Assembly (NCBI GenBank): GCA_032718475.1
Contig: JAUCBJ010000961.1
Span: 1-64,000, forward strand
Direction of reading: 5' to 3'
DNA: 64,000 nucleotides
Source of the DNA: Nemertoderma westbladi
Taxonomy: Eukaryota > Xenacoelomorpha > Nemertodermatida > Nemertodermatidae
Positions 23,501 to 33,271 of the stretch are shown one piece after another. The translations under genes and the position numbers were made by a program. Under the pieces are notes generated by a model. The model was not told where the DNA came from, did no database searches, and worked only from the letters and a program-made list of their open reading frames with translations. The first letter of the stretch is position 1; every line of letters begins with the position of its first letter.

Positions 23501-26500
23501 AGCTATATGAGTATGACGGAATTAAGCCTAGATACTTGGGCTTGTTCAAGTAAATCTATATATAGTTTAAAGGGACATTATAATTATTTTGTATGGAGCT
23601 ATTCGTTGTCGTTTTTAAGTACACTTCTACCCCGTAAAGCAGCCCTGTGCCCAAGGCCTTCCATTCACTGACAGTTTCACTCCTGCCCGCATGAGTATAG
23701 GTAAATTCCAAAGCCACAAAGATAAATACAGGTAAATACACCTCTGAAGGGGAAAATCTCTTCTCCCAATTGAATTCCCAATACTCAAAAAGATCTCTCA
23801 ACTTTGACTTGTAGGAGTCCTGAATGATTAAATACTAGTATATAGTTGAACGAATCCATGCCAAGGCAGCTCATAAATATATACCAATCGTAAAAAGGAT
23901 GAAAGCCCTAATAAGGAGGAAGAATGCTTGGATCCGCTCAACTATAAGCTCAAGGAAAGGATATCCACTACCAAAAAGCTTATAGATGTGGCGAAAGTCT
24001 ACCGATGAAGCTGATAAGGTGGACCACTGATCCAAGACACTAGTCCGTCGCCTTCGCAATCCACTTTCAAACAACAAACCCAGCATTATCTAATCAACGC
24101 AACTACTACCTCTTTTAAAACCAACCCGAAAAGGTTCTGGTCTTACTTTGGAAGCCAACAACACCGTATTCCTCCAGATAAAGTACAAAATGAATTCAGG
24201 AGAAAGATTCAATCGATCAACAAGATGGAGATGACATAATAATCTCAAGAGGGAAATAAAAAAAAAATGCGACATCGGAACCAATTAACCCACCCGTTGT
24301 TATGAAACGACGGGGACATAAGAAAGGGAAATCACCCAACTTTCATTATCTTACAGTGGAGCCCCTTTTCTATACCAACCCCGATACAACCTCTAAGACT
24401 AATGCCAACATCTTTAATGGTTCTATCAGACTTGGTAAAGTACCTCATACCTTCGGGAACACCACTGGTTACCCATGTGTACAAGGGAAAGAAAAAGGAA
24501 TCCCCAGCTCGCGCCCTCTTATCGTCCTATTGCCTCAATACCTATCCTCGCGAAAGTCTTGGAGGGATCAATATTATCGTTGTACTTCTCGGAGTAACTC
24601 AACAAATAAATAAATAAAAAATAATTAGTGCGGACACGGCAATTATTGGACAAGCACTTGGATGCATAGAATATTATCGTCAATATAAAACTCCTCTATG
24701 AATGCCAATAATGGTGAAGATTTACATCCCGCGTGTTTGCACGCCACTAGTATAAAACAAAATTTCTATTATGAGCCCCGGAAGCTATTATTAACGGAAG
24801 TCTTATAAAAGCACATAGGAAGCTACTAACAGCTACGTAGACTACCTCTCTGAGGGAAATTATGTGGGTAACAAAATACCATTTACGGCTTAATAGTGGG
24901 CTCTCACGTATAAAACCCGGGGAACTAAAATTAAATGAGAAAAATGATGCTAGCTTTATCTCAAACTGCTATAAAGTGGCAATATTTCCTCGCTAGACAC
25001 AAATATATCCTTGACTATTTTGGAATCATATAACCCAACACTAGTATTATAAAATTTAAGCGCTGTTAGTTCCATGCTGAACCTGATTAGTCACCGAGTC
25101 ACCGATTAGTCATTGTGTTGTAATGCGATTACATATTTAGCAATGTCCTTGTAAACTTTTACCTTATTTATTTATATTCCAGGCGAGAATTAAAACGCAG
25201 TCTGTAATCCAGTCGACCAACTACCCCAAAGGGTCTACAGCCCAGGGCGCCGCCATGCGGACACCAACGGAAATGTCCCCGGGTGGCGCCGAGCCCCAGT
25301 CCCCCGGTCTGACCTCCTCCCCCCCTCCCCCTAGCAACCAGCAGCCCCTCCCGCCCATGGTAGTGGCTGGACTGCCCCCCTCCCAGACGGTAGCCGCCGC
25401 TCCCATACATATGCACGGGGCGCCCCCTAGCGCCCAGCCGCAGCAACCGCAGACGTTGCAGCTGCTGACCGCGACCCCGGGTTTAGTGGCGGCCCAGACC
25501 CCGATGCAGGTCCAGCAGACAGTCGGGGGCCAGTTGCCTTTAATGCAAAGTGAGTGTGTTTGCTCGGCTTACTGTTAGTTATCGAATCTCTATCACATTA
25601 GGTATCCTAGACTCGGACTGAAATAGGTTTAAAGGACGGAAGCTCTAATCTCTACGTGGTTTATATTTTATTTTACGAATTTTCCAATGTAAACAAAAGG
25701 ATCATAACTTAGACCGCTGAACTAATAAATAAAATTATAAAAAACTTTTTAAAATGACGAGTTACCCTAATAATCCAACCATTTTTGTCCGGGTAACATT
25801 TTTTGCCCTAAAGTATATAAACCTATTTAACCTCTTGTTGTTGGATATTATTGAACATTGCTTCGCGGTTGCGGTGTGTATAATATTTGCATCCCGCAGA
25901 ACTTCGTGTTGTTTTTATCGACATTGAAGCCTTGAAGGGATTCTATAGTAACTGGTTTATTTTCCATGTTTAACGGTATTAATTGGATGGCTATAATAGT
26001 CGTTTGGGAATAAACTACAAAATTAACCTATTTATAATTCGTTTATTTGTGTTATTTTTCGTGGACAGCACTCTCTCTGCTTCTAATTTCTATTTTTCTA
26101 TATGTATATCTATATTATAATATCGCTCACCTATATTCGTGGCTCGCCCCCACATTGTAATCGTTGAATTAATATCTTGTTTGTAGATCTACCTGGAGGT
26201 TCCGTGATCATACCGGGTGTCGGTGGACAGACACCCACGTCTATGGTGACCCCCACTGGCGGTGCGCAGCCCTACCTGGGCCAGGGCGGTATGCCGCCGG
26301 CGGCGGCGGCCGCCTCCCTAGCCGCCGCGGCCCAGTACATCCAGCAGACCCCCTACTCCCCCCAGGCCGGGGGCCAGGCCCCCCACTACCGATCCTTCCC
26401 AACCACGCCGGTCTCAGCCGGTCTGCAGTTACAGTCCGGAGCCCCACCAGCCGCCGCCGCCCAGGTACACCAATCCTGCGATTTATTAGAATTTATTTCA

Positions 26501-29500
26501 TTACCAATAAATTTGACTGAAAATCTATGAAGAATTATATTTTTTTGTATTTTTATACCTTTTGAGTATTTTTTTATTAGATACACCCCAAGTCGGGGTA
26601 AATATAAATTATAATATTGGTAATATGTAGGTATGTAGGTATGTACGGTAGAATGTAGTTAAGATTACGTACGCGCACAGTAAATCATAATTATACTAAT
26701 AGTTTGGGTCAGAGTAAAACGCGGATCCGGATCAGGATCCGGATTCTATCATTTAACATTGTCCCTATGGAAGTCGACTGAATTTACATTATCCGTATCC
26801 GTATTACATTATCCGTATTACAGGATCCGTATCCGGATCCTGAATCCGGATCCGGATCCGGATCCGCGTTTTACACCTACCCTAATAGTTTAAGGTAAAA
26901 TATTATATGAAAATTATTATAATTAAGCTAGTAAATGCACACAGTTATTAATTATGGTTATAAATAAGGCAATGCTAGTACGCTTGAGTGTTTTATAACG
27001 CTTATTTATGTCTTATAACCTGTACAGATGCTAATTCGTTTATTGTTTTGGTTAGATTCAGTCCTTCTGTAATACTGGTATTCTGAAAAAAAAAGGAAGT
27101 AGAACAGCAGAAAGTTTCATATACTTCACATATTCGTTTTTAAAACATCCCGAACAGTCTGTTTTTCTTAACTTCGGCCTATGATTGCATTGTATGCCTA
27201 TGGGGGTTTGTCTTTATTTGTATACCTTTGAGACTGTCGTTTGGGGTATATTTAATAATTAGTAACCCAGGCATATTGTGTATGTATCGGTGATCATCTG
27301 ATCTGTTTTAGAGGTCGTTCTTCGGATGATAACGGTAAAAGGAATCGGCCTTAGGGTCGACTATCGTGTTTAGCGTCGTAAAATGTTGTTGTGTTGTTTA
27401 GCGTTGTTGTGTGTTCCTGTTGTTTTATTACAATATTCCCCGCAGGTGGCCTATCACCAATCAGCTGCGGCCCTCCAGTACCCCTACTCACAGACTGGCG
27501 GAGGCCACCCTACCGGCTCCCATCTGGTCCCGTCCGGGCATCCCGTGGGCGGCTCCCTCTACGCCATGTCGGGCACGCCCCCTGGCGGCAGCGTGGTCCC
27601 TGTCTCGATCGGGAGCGCCGGCCTGTACAACCCCGGTTCCAACCTGTCCCTGACCACCAACGCGGTCCAGTCCCAGTCTGCCGTCGCCGGCTCCCAAGGG
27701 GCCAACCGGTACCAACAGATACCTCTGTTGTACAACACACCGTGAGTATCTCTTATACAAATAATGAAAGAAAGTTAACTAAAGCAACTCGATATGGAGT
27801 TTAGTTATTATTAATTGCTCAAAACATTGATTAATTATTATAATATGGTTAGGCAATACAGAACGTCGTTATTACAGAGACAGGTTGTCCAGGTGGTTAT
27901 AGCGTCTGCCTTCCAATCGGAAGGTCGTGAGTTCGAGCCCATGAAAAGGAATCGCCCAGTTTTCTTTACGCTCTTCACGCAGCTGTAATGGGAACCTGAC
28001 ATATAATGGCGTAGAAAATAAAAGGGTTGGATATGAGTTAGTGTGACGCCCCCCGTCTTATAGGTAACAGCCAAGAGAGAGGAGGAGCCTTCGTTTTCAG
28101 TTTTCCACGATAATTTAATCTAAATTTATAACAGATTATTATATTTAATATGTTTTTGTTCCCAACAGATACCAGACAGCTGCTATGGCGACTCCGTCGT
28201 TGTATTGGACGTCGCCCGGTACCGGGTTCGTTGCCGCCACCGGTAACTGGCCGGGCCCCACTGCCGCCTACTACGACCCGGCCACCGGCCTCTTTCAGCA
28301 GGCCATATTCGCGCCGCACGGTCCCGCGACCAACGGCTTCTCCGGCACACAGGTTGGTACTATCGCTATACAACCCAGATATTATGTTTCATTCCTATAA
28401 TAATACATTATATAAGATAAGGATTGACGATGCTGTATTGTGTGCTCCAATATAAAGATTCAGCTTTATTAATCCATTACTATACGCTTGTACTTCTATC
28501 CATTTGTCCATAGGAGTTGAGTTGATATTACATGTAGTCGGAGTGGAGATATTGATTTGTTTCCATTTTTCTCCCGCTGCACTGCGTGATTGATTACTTT
28601 TCTCCTTTCTACTACTAGACAGTAAAGCAATGAGAATTATAAGTTTATATTGACATTAATGGATGTGGAGGGTGGGGGGGGGGGGGGGGGGGGGGTATTC
28701 GATTTGGGACTTCGGAATAACTCTGGCTGGGTATAGTGGGCAGAATAGTGTCTCCGGTCAATTTATGTTTGTCGATTTTAATATTATGTTATTTATATTT
28801 GGTTTCAGCCCAAGATCGTTCCTACTATTCCGGCCGCCACGCCTATAGGTAACCACGGCAACCATGGCAGACCCGGTAACTTTCTTGGCCGCAGGACGAG
28901 TCCCAAACCCTCGACGATGGGACCCCGGAGTCTGAGTACCGGGTCGTCTACCGGGGGACGGGACGCGCTCGCCGCCCAACCCGGCCCCGACCCCTCGCCG
29001 CCGTCCCCCCGGGGACCGGGCCACCCGACGGGGCCCCCCGGCGGCCCGGCGTCCCCCCTCCCCCCGGAGCCGCCCGCGGAGCCCCTCAACCCGGTCCGGG
29101 ACTCCCCGCCCGAGGCCGAACGGACTCGCTACGTCGACTCGATCGGGCCGCGACTCAACCGGGGCCTCCCCCCGCCCGGCGCGCCGCACAGACTGCCGCC
29201 CCATCATCCGCGCGCCGGCCAGCCCACCGAGGTCTCCCTCAGCGGGCTCGTCGCCCAGAAGTCGGCGCGGCACCAGCCGACGCAACGTCGCGGCGGCGGC
29301 GTGGCTCCGGCCGTCGGAGTCGGTCGTACAGCGCGGGTCCCGCCGCGGGGAGTCGGACGACGCCTCGGCGACGAGGAACCCTCGGAGGAGTCCGACGGGC
29401 TCCACCACGAAGCCACTCCTCCCGACATGACGGCGGCCCAGTTCCCGCCGCTCCAGTCGACCAACGAGGACGTTGTCGTCGCCTCGGTTGTACAACTCCA

Positions 29501-30068
29501 GCCGGTATCTTCGCCTCTCGTTGCTACGAACGGCGGCCACGCGACAACCGCCCCCGTCAAAGACTTTAAGAAATTCTCGTCTCCCGCGGTTGTTGCTGTT
29601 GTTTCCCCGAAACCGGTAGTGGAGTCGACGTCGTTGCCGGCGTCGCCGGTTCGCTCGCCGAGCCCGGTGAATGGCGCCTCGACCGAGTCATCCGGCTCGG
29701 TTAAACCCTCGTCCTCAGTGGACGCGCTATCCGAGGCGGTGGAGTCGTTGGGCTCGGGCGGCTCGCGTCGCAGCTATGCCGACATCGCGAGGGCCCCGGG
29801 ACGGCCGACGGAGGCCTCCGGGGTCTGGAAGGACGACGAGTCGGTGGACAGCGAGCCCAGCGAGCCACCGACGCCGGGAGGGGGCGGGGGGCCCCCGGAG
29901 GAGCGACCCCCGTCGCCCCACGGGGGCGGTCCCCCCCACGGGGGCTACCGACGCGGCTACAACGACCGCGGTTACTACGGGGGCCGAGGCGGCGGTCGCG
30001 GGGGACGCGGTTACTATGACGACAGGCCGCCCCGAGGCGGACGTGGCGGGCGGTCCTTCAGGAACTGA
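14382..30068 (+). CDS. LARP4: LARP4 (La-related protein 4), 3' eight exons, 5' end not found
   Basis: LARP4 proteins bind poly(A) and mRNA 3' ends and work with poly(A)-binding protein and RACK1 to stabilise mRNAs in the cytoplasm. Using the first donor of the repeat array, the visible exons join in phase into 927 codons. They encode most of the La motif (ENLATDTYLRSQMDGEQF, VNVWTIASFNMVKRLTSD), the RRM (KRCIIILREVPGETPME then EVRALFSNPRCPP, NDNWYISFETSQDAQAAFAF), a long P/Q/A/G-rich middle, the conserved late elements AQFPPLQS and RRSYADIARAPGRP, and an Arg-Gly-Gly tail. The exon holding the start of the La motif and the N-terminal PAM2-like region was not found downstream of CNNM. Either it is diverged and short, or CNNM sits in a LARP4 intron. 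The 57-bp array begins inside the second visible exon. Confidence 0.94.
14808..14911 (+). CDS. LARP4: LARP4 exon: La-RRM linker and RRM beta-1 (first donor)
   Basis: Acceptor TGTTTAG|AC; completes Asp with the preceding G and encodes SHLVEVDEVNLRVRPAC, then KRCIIILREVPGETPME. The first possible 5' splice site is GAG|GTGAGT at 14912. From 14861 the exon is itself the first unit of the 57-bp array, so about 130 further in-phase exon ends exist downstream. Homology to other LARP4 proteins (TPME|EV at the join) supports this first donor as the ancestral one. Confidence 0.9.
14834..22339 (+). other. Read-through frame across the 57-bp array (about 2,500 codons)
   Basis: If the intron were retained, the LARP4 frame would continue through all units and stop at TAG 22337-22339, adding some 2,475 residues of a 19-residue repeat and losing the rest of the RRM. 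The minus strand is also open over 14797-22308. An open frame is expected for a homogenised unit of 57 bp without stops, so this alone is not evidence of a protein. Confidence 0.5.
14861..22331 (+). repeat. 57-bp array made of a LARP4 exon end plus its 5' splice site, about 131 copies
   Basis: Each unit has 51 bases coding KRCIIILREVPGETPME and then the six bases GTGAGT, which read Val-Ser if translated. Seven units in 15.7-16.8 kb are 60 bp, with an extra AAT (Ile), so about 130 full copies plus 39 bases fit the length. Common variation is CTG/CTT/CTA before CGG and ATC/ATT. Donor variants include GTTGGT (for example 15710), GTTAGT, and ATGAGT, which loses the GT (15254, 19265, 20006). No frame-changing indel is seen. 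The array ends at GGTGAA|TCG, before the donor of the last unit. GTAAACG at the exon side and at the unit junction may have seeded the duplication. Confidence 0.97.
22455..22995 (-). pseudogene. LINE reverse transcriptase fragment in a LARP4 intron
   Basis: Minus-strand frame 22921-22586 contains GVQQGDTLAPLLFVIVLDYA and TDTDFADDIALLS, the catalytic box. A frameshift near 22590 moves the continuation (RKVDDFQYLGSWIESS, KAKAWVALSKM) into another frame. Only the palm to C-terminal part is present. The upstream 130 bp is duplicated at 25884-26020. Confidence 0.88.
22913..23047. repeat. Intronic duplicate, copy 1
   Basis: The segment from TATTTGCATCCCGCAGAACT to GGGAATAAACTACAA is nearly identical to 25884-26020, two exons further on. 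The difference is concentrated around GTTTAACGG. It overlaps the upstream end of the LINE fragment. Confidence 0.92.
23129..23287 (+). CDS. LARP4: LARP4 exon: rest of the RRM
   Basis: Acceptor CTACCCAG|GAG and donor GTTAAG|GTAAGT, 53 codons, phase 0 at both ends: EVRALFSNPRCPP, CHYAGNDNWYISFETSQDAQ, FIRSETFLGKEVK. It continues directly from TPME and corresponds to the second half of the LARP4 RRM. The exon begins GAG GTG AGG, so it opens with a sequence like the repeat's donor. Confidence 0.93.
23288..25182. other. LARP4 intron
   Basis: Contains a decayed LINE (23860-24620) and otherwise AT-rich sequence. The small frames at 23556-23801 and 23871-24086 on the minus strand show no motif. Confidence 0.6.
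23860..24620 (+). pseudogene. Decayed LINE, endonuclease-RT linker region
   Basis: Pieces in shifting frames recall the region before the RT fingers of Jockey/CR1-type elements: SFKTNPKRFWSYFGSQQ near 24110-24165, FNGSIRLGKVPHTF near 24413-24454, VYKGKKKESP near 24480-24510, then an ILAKVLEGSI-like stretch near 24545-24575. At least two frameshifts are needed. It is in the same direction as LARP4. Confidence 0.75.
25183..25549 (+). CDS. LARP4: LARP4 exon: end of RRM and P/Q-rich linker
   Basis: Acceptor ATTCCAG|GCG, donor GCAAA|GTGAGT, ending in phase 1. ARIK at the start matches the residues closing the RRM in LARP4 proteins. The rest is Pro-, Gln- and Ala-rich, with no domain. GC content is much higher than in the flanking introns. 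Confidence 0.88.
25550..26186. other. LARP4 intron with duplicated segment
   Basis: AT-rich. Contains the second copy of the intronic duplicate (25884-26020). No other structure seen. Confidence 0.6.
25884..26020. repeat. Intronic duplicate, copy 2
   Basis: Near-identical to 22913-23047 and in the same orientation. It ends at the same GGGAATAAACTACAA on the right and at TATTTGC on the left, where copy 1 continues into the reverse transcriptase fragment. Confidence 0.92.
26187..26464 (+). CDS. LARP4: LARP4 exon: Ala/Gln-rich middle
   Basis: Acceptor TTTGTAG|AT, donor GCCCAG|GTACAC, phase 0 exit, 93 codons with the carried base. Encodes NLPGGSVIIPGVGGQTPTSM and the alanine run AAAAASLAAAAQYIQQTPYS. 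Low complexity, GC-rich, no domain. Confidence 0.87.
26706..26882. mobile_element. 177-bp inverted-repeat transposon with 9-bp target duplication
   Basis: Starts GGGTCAGAGTAAAACGCGG and ends CCGCGTTTTACACCTACCC. The inner arms GATCCGGATCAGGATCCGG and CCGGATCCGGATCCGGATC extend the inverted repeat to about 40 bp with few mismatches. TAATAGTTT stands directly on both sides (26697-26705 and 26883-26891). No coding capacity. A 9-bp duplication fits Mutator-like superfamilies better than Tc1/mariner; the superfamily is inferred only. Confidence 0.88.
26983..27090 (-). mobile_element. Relative of the element at 5826-6104, inverted, in a LARP4 intron
   Basis: The reverse complement shares GAATACCAG, ACAGAAGGRCTG, TAACCAAAACAATAAAC (here 27038-27054), ACAGGTTATAAGACA and AAATAAGCG with 5888-6012. 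The ends are less clear than in the first copy. Confidence 0.7.
27446..27741 (+). CDS. LARP4: LARP4 exon: Gly/Ser/Pro-rich region
   Basis: Acceptor CCCCGCAG|GTG, donor ACACC|GTGAGT, phase 2 exit. Begins VAYHQSAAALQYPYSQTGGG and ends RYQQIPLLYNTP. Low complexity; it belongs to the disordered region after the RRM. Confidence 0.88.
27870..28035 (+). mobile_element. tRNA-derived SINE in a LARP4 intron
   Basis: A tRNA-like head has an A-box region TTGTCCAGGTGGTTATAGC and a B box GAGTTCGAGCC. It is followed by CAGCTGTAATGGGAACCTG, which matches the body of the SINE at 46650-46913. No (ATT)n tail is left. This is a 3'-shortened relative and not a working tRNA gene. Confidence 0.7.
28169..28352 (+). 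CDS. LARP4: LARP4 exon: Tyr/Pro-rich region
   Basis: Acceptor CCCAACAG|A, donor CACAG|GTTGGT, phase 0 exit. Encodes YQTAAMATPSLYWTSPGTGF and YYDPATGLFQQAIFAPHG. The YWTSPGTGFV/YYDPATG style resembles the aromatic stretch after the RRM in LARP4 proteins. Confidence 0.88.
28353..28808. other. Last LARP4 intron, with a 22-base poly-G run
   Basis: AT-rich intron. A pure G run lies at 28674-28695, 110 bp before the last exon. The right part, before TTTCAG|CCC, holds no other feature. Confidence 0.7.
28809..30068 (+). CDS. LARP4: LARP4 last exon: C-terminal region with RGG tail
   Basis: Acceptor GGTTTCAG|CCC, phase 0, 419 codons and a stop at 30066-30068. The first half is Pro/Arg/Ser-rich and very GC-rich. 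AQFPPLQS (about 29438-29460) and RRSYADIARAPGRP (about 29766-29810) match short motifs conserved in the C-terminal half of LARP4. The protein ends in an Arg-Gly-Gly box (YYGGRGGGRGGRGYYDDRP) typical of RNA-binding tails. Long frames in other phases here follow from the GC content. Confidence 0.92.
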   Translation, partial: PKIVPTIPAATPIGNHGNHGRPGNFLGRRTSPKPSTMGPRSLSTGSSTGGRDALAAQPGPDPSPPSPRGPGHPTGPPGGPASPLPPEPPAEPLNPVRDSPPEAERTRYVDSIGPRLNRGLPPPGAPHRLPPHHPRAGQPTEVSLSGLVAQKSARHQPTQRRGGGVAPAVGVGRTARVPPRGVGRRLGDEEPSEESDGLHHEATPPDMTAAQFPPLQSTNEDVVVASVVQLQPVSSPLVATNGGHATTAPVKDFKKFSSPAVVAVVSPKPVVESTSLPASPVRSPSPVNGASTESSGSVKPSSSVDALSEAVESLGSGGSRRSYADIARAPGRPTEASGVWKDDESVDSEPSEPPTPGGGGGPPEERPPSPHGGGPPHGGYRRGYNDRGYYGGRGGGRGGRGYYDDRPPRGGRGGRSFRN

Positions 30069-30739
30069 CGGATTCCGCATCTATTCGACGACACATTCGG
30101 CTGTTACGCTGTCTATGAACTGAACATTGGTTTCACCAACCAGTATTATTTACTCCAGGCAGTAATGACGTAATGCTTTTCTATGGTACTTTCCATTTGT
30201 CCTTGTACCCATTATTTGTTTAATATTGGCCCATTGTGTAAGTTCGTTACCCCGGGTTACTATGCACTGTGTATTATTGCCTCGCTGCCAACCCTAATGA
30301 GGGTATTTAATGATGGTTGATGGTGGATCTAACATTGTGTACCCCAGTGGCTCCTCTTTGTTATATTCGCGCGATACTAATTTTGGCGTTGTGTGATTGG
30401 ATAAGATTGAACTAATTAATCTTCCCCCCTACACCACATGTGGAGGAATTATTAAATAATTAACATTAATATGGTTGTAATTGCTACTGTTGATTGCGTC
30501 AATTGGTCTGCGTCCTGTTTAGTTGTTGATGACGTGATTTACATGGCGTGCTGTGCTGTGTTATTGTAAAGTGACAGATCGGCGGTGCACATTTAGGTAT
30601 TTGTCTGGTCTAAAACATATTCTTTGACAATGTGTGGTGGTCATGGCTACCAGAGGTGGTAAAATGTCAATTTTATGATGATGTTATTATTTTTTTAAAA
30701 GTTAAATTATGCATATTGAAATAGTGAAGGGCGCTCCGG
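30069..30739. other. LARP4 3' flank
   Basis: 3' untranslated region and spacer. No clear AATAAA next to a GT-rich element could be fixed. TTATTAAATAATTAACATTA near 30448 is one candidate region. No gene seen. Confidence 0.5.
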
Positions 30740-32430
30740 GTTGTGTTATGTCACCGGTTTCTTGGAAGTTATATGACGTCATACTATTTCCGGGTTATAG
30801 GAAGGACGCACTACTTCCGGGTAGTATTTCACGGTTTCTTGGAAGTTATATGACGTCATACTATTTCCGGGTTATAGGAAGGACGCACTACTTCCGGGTA
30901 GTGTTTCACGGTTTCTTGGGAGTTATATGACGTCATCCTACTTCCGGGTTATAGGAAGGACGCACTACTTCCTGCTAGTGTTTCACGGTTTCTTGGAAGT
31001 TATATGACGTCATGCTATTTCCAGGTTGTAGGAAGGACGCACTACTTCCGGGTAGTGTTTCACGGTTTCTTGGAAGTTATATGACGTCATCCTACTTCCG
31101 GGTTATAGGAAGGACGCACTACTTCCGGGTAGTGTTTCACGGTTTCTTGGAAGCTATATGACGTCATACTATTTCCGGGTTATAGGAAGGACGCACTACT
31201 TCCGGGTAGTGTTTCACGGTTTCTTGGGAGTTATATGACGTCATCCTACTTCCGGGTTATAGGAAGGACGCACTACTTCCTGCTAGTGTTTCACGGTTTC
31301 TTGGAAGTTATATGACGTCATGCTATTTCCAGGTTGTAGGAAGGACGCACTACTTCCGGGTAGTGTTTCACGGTTTCTTGAAAGATATATGACGTCATCC
31401 TACTTCCGGGTTATAGGAAGGACGCACTACTTCCGGGTAGTGTTTCACGGTTTCTTGGAAGCTATATGACGTCATACTATTTCCGGGTTATAGGAAGGAC
31501 GCACTACTTCCGGGTAGTGTTTCACGGTTTCTTGGGAGTTATATGACGTCATCCTACTTCCGGGTTATAGGAAGGACGCACTACTTCCGGGTAGTGTTTC
31601 ACGGTTTCTTGGAAGTTATATGACGTCATCCTACTTCCGGGTTATAGGAAGGACGCACTACTTCCGTGTAGTGTTTCACGGTTTCTTGGAAGTTATATGA
31701 CGTCATCCTACTTCCGGGTTATCGGAAGGACGCACTACTTCCGTGTAGTGTTTCACGGTTTCTTGGAAGTTATATGACGTCATCCTACTTCCGGGTTATC
31801 GGAAGGACGCACTACTTCCGTGTAGTGTTTCACGGTTTCTTGGAAGTTATATGACGTCATCCTACTTCCGGGTTATAGGAAGGACGCACTACTTCCGGGT
31901 AGTGTTTCACGGTTTCATGGAAGTTATGACGTCATCCTACTTCCGGGTTATAGGAAGGACGCACTACTTCCGGGTAGTGTTTCACGGTTTCTTGGAAGTT
32001 ATATGACGTCATCCTACTTCCGGGTTATCGGAAGGACGCACTACTTCCGTGTAGTGTTTCACGGTTTCTTGGAAGTTATATGACGTCATCCTACTTCCGG
32101 GTTATCGGAAGGACGCACTACTTCCGTGTAGTGTTTCACGGTTTCTTGGAAGTTATATGACGTCATCCTACTTCCGGGTTATCGGAAGGACGCACTACTT
32201 CCGTGTAGTGTTTCACGGTTTCTTGGAAGTTATATGACGTCATCCTACTTCCGGGTTATAGGAAGGACGCACTACTTCCGGGTAGTGTTTCACGGTTTCA
32301 TGGAAGTTATATGACGTCATTCTACTTCCGGGTTATAGGAAGGACGCACTACTTCCGGGTATTGTTTCATGGAAGTTATATGACGTCATACTATTTCCGG
32401 GAAGTAGGAAGGACACTACTTCCGGGTTGT
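30740..32430. repeat. 77-bp minisatellite with CRE and ETS-type sites, about 22 copies
   Basis: Unit elements in order: GGAAGTTATATGACGTCAT, CCTACTTCCGGGTTATAGGA, AGGACGCACTACTTCCGGGT, AGTGTTTCACGGTTTCTT. I count 22 occurrences of TGACGTCA, one per unit and none mutated, while neighbouring bases vary (CATCC, CATAC, CATGC). Each unit also has one or two TTCCGG ETS-type cores. A stray piece, CATGACGTCATACTAT, lies at about 32733. Confidence 0.95.
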
Positions 32431-33271
32431 TTTGCGCTGCACTGCTTTCGGCCTACTTCTAGGAGAGTTGATATTAATATTATGTGCATTTTTTGTGCTG
32501 CCGCCTTTATTAATTTCGTATTTGAGATGAGTTTAAGGGAATTCACCACCCCGCGCATGTCACATAAATTATTCGCTTACCTTTTCTGGGCTGTAAACGA
32601 TTCCCTATGCCGACTCTCATCAACGCCGTAACAATGTTATATTTGTTGTTGTTTGTTTGTTTGTTTAACAATTGAGTCTGTGACGTTGTTGTTGACTTTA
32701 TAAACCCGCTAGATTGGGTGGTGCAAGATTCCCATGACGTCATACTATCGACGGTATGTTTGTTTAACTCGCGTGCTATTATAGTACCGTCAACTCCTGT
32801 GGTCCACTCTGTTATTAATAGGTCGATAGATTTATTTTTTTATATATAAAAAGTAATTATTAAAATGTACAAAAACAGTTACAAATATTATTAACGCATA
32901 GAGTGGGGTGAGGGGTATTATGGGGTATACGTAACATTTACAATGTATAATCTCTCTAGACAGTATTTTCTTTTGGAATATTTGTTTACGTTTGTCATTA
33001 TATTCTAGGATGGGGTTTGTTTGGTTTAATAAGTTCTCACTTATTGGTGGTGGGAGGTGTGTTTGTTAGGCCCGCTTCTCTTGCACGTAAGTAACATTTT
33101 TTCGAAAAAGTTCAGAAACAAAAATCCGCAGTTTGCGAAATAGTTAAATACGAAACAAAGGGTGGGCGAGGGGTTAAAAAAATTGATTAACTTTATTTTA
33201 CTCTGATTACTTTTTTTAAGTCTAGAGCTGAGATCGTATTAATAATTAACAGGATATTTAGCCACACGCGC
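32431..33271. other. Gene-free spacer
   Basis: Unique AT-rich sequence between two arrays. The frame at 32311-32631 is partly array and has no motif. A (GTTT)n stretch lies near 32645-32665. Confidence 0.55.

Noticed and set aside
24302-24617. Overlapping frames of 103 and 71 codons
   Set aside because: Both are frames of one decayed LINE; neither is complete.
27870-27950. tRNA gene in the LARP4 intron
   Set aside because: Same SINE type; the stems are imperfect and the 3' part matches the SINE body.
28758-29560. Long minus-strand frames over the last LARP4 exon
   Set aside because: Produced by very high GC content antisense to a well-supported exon.
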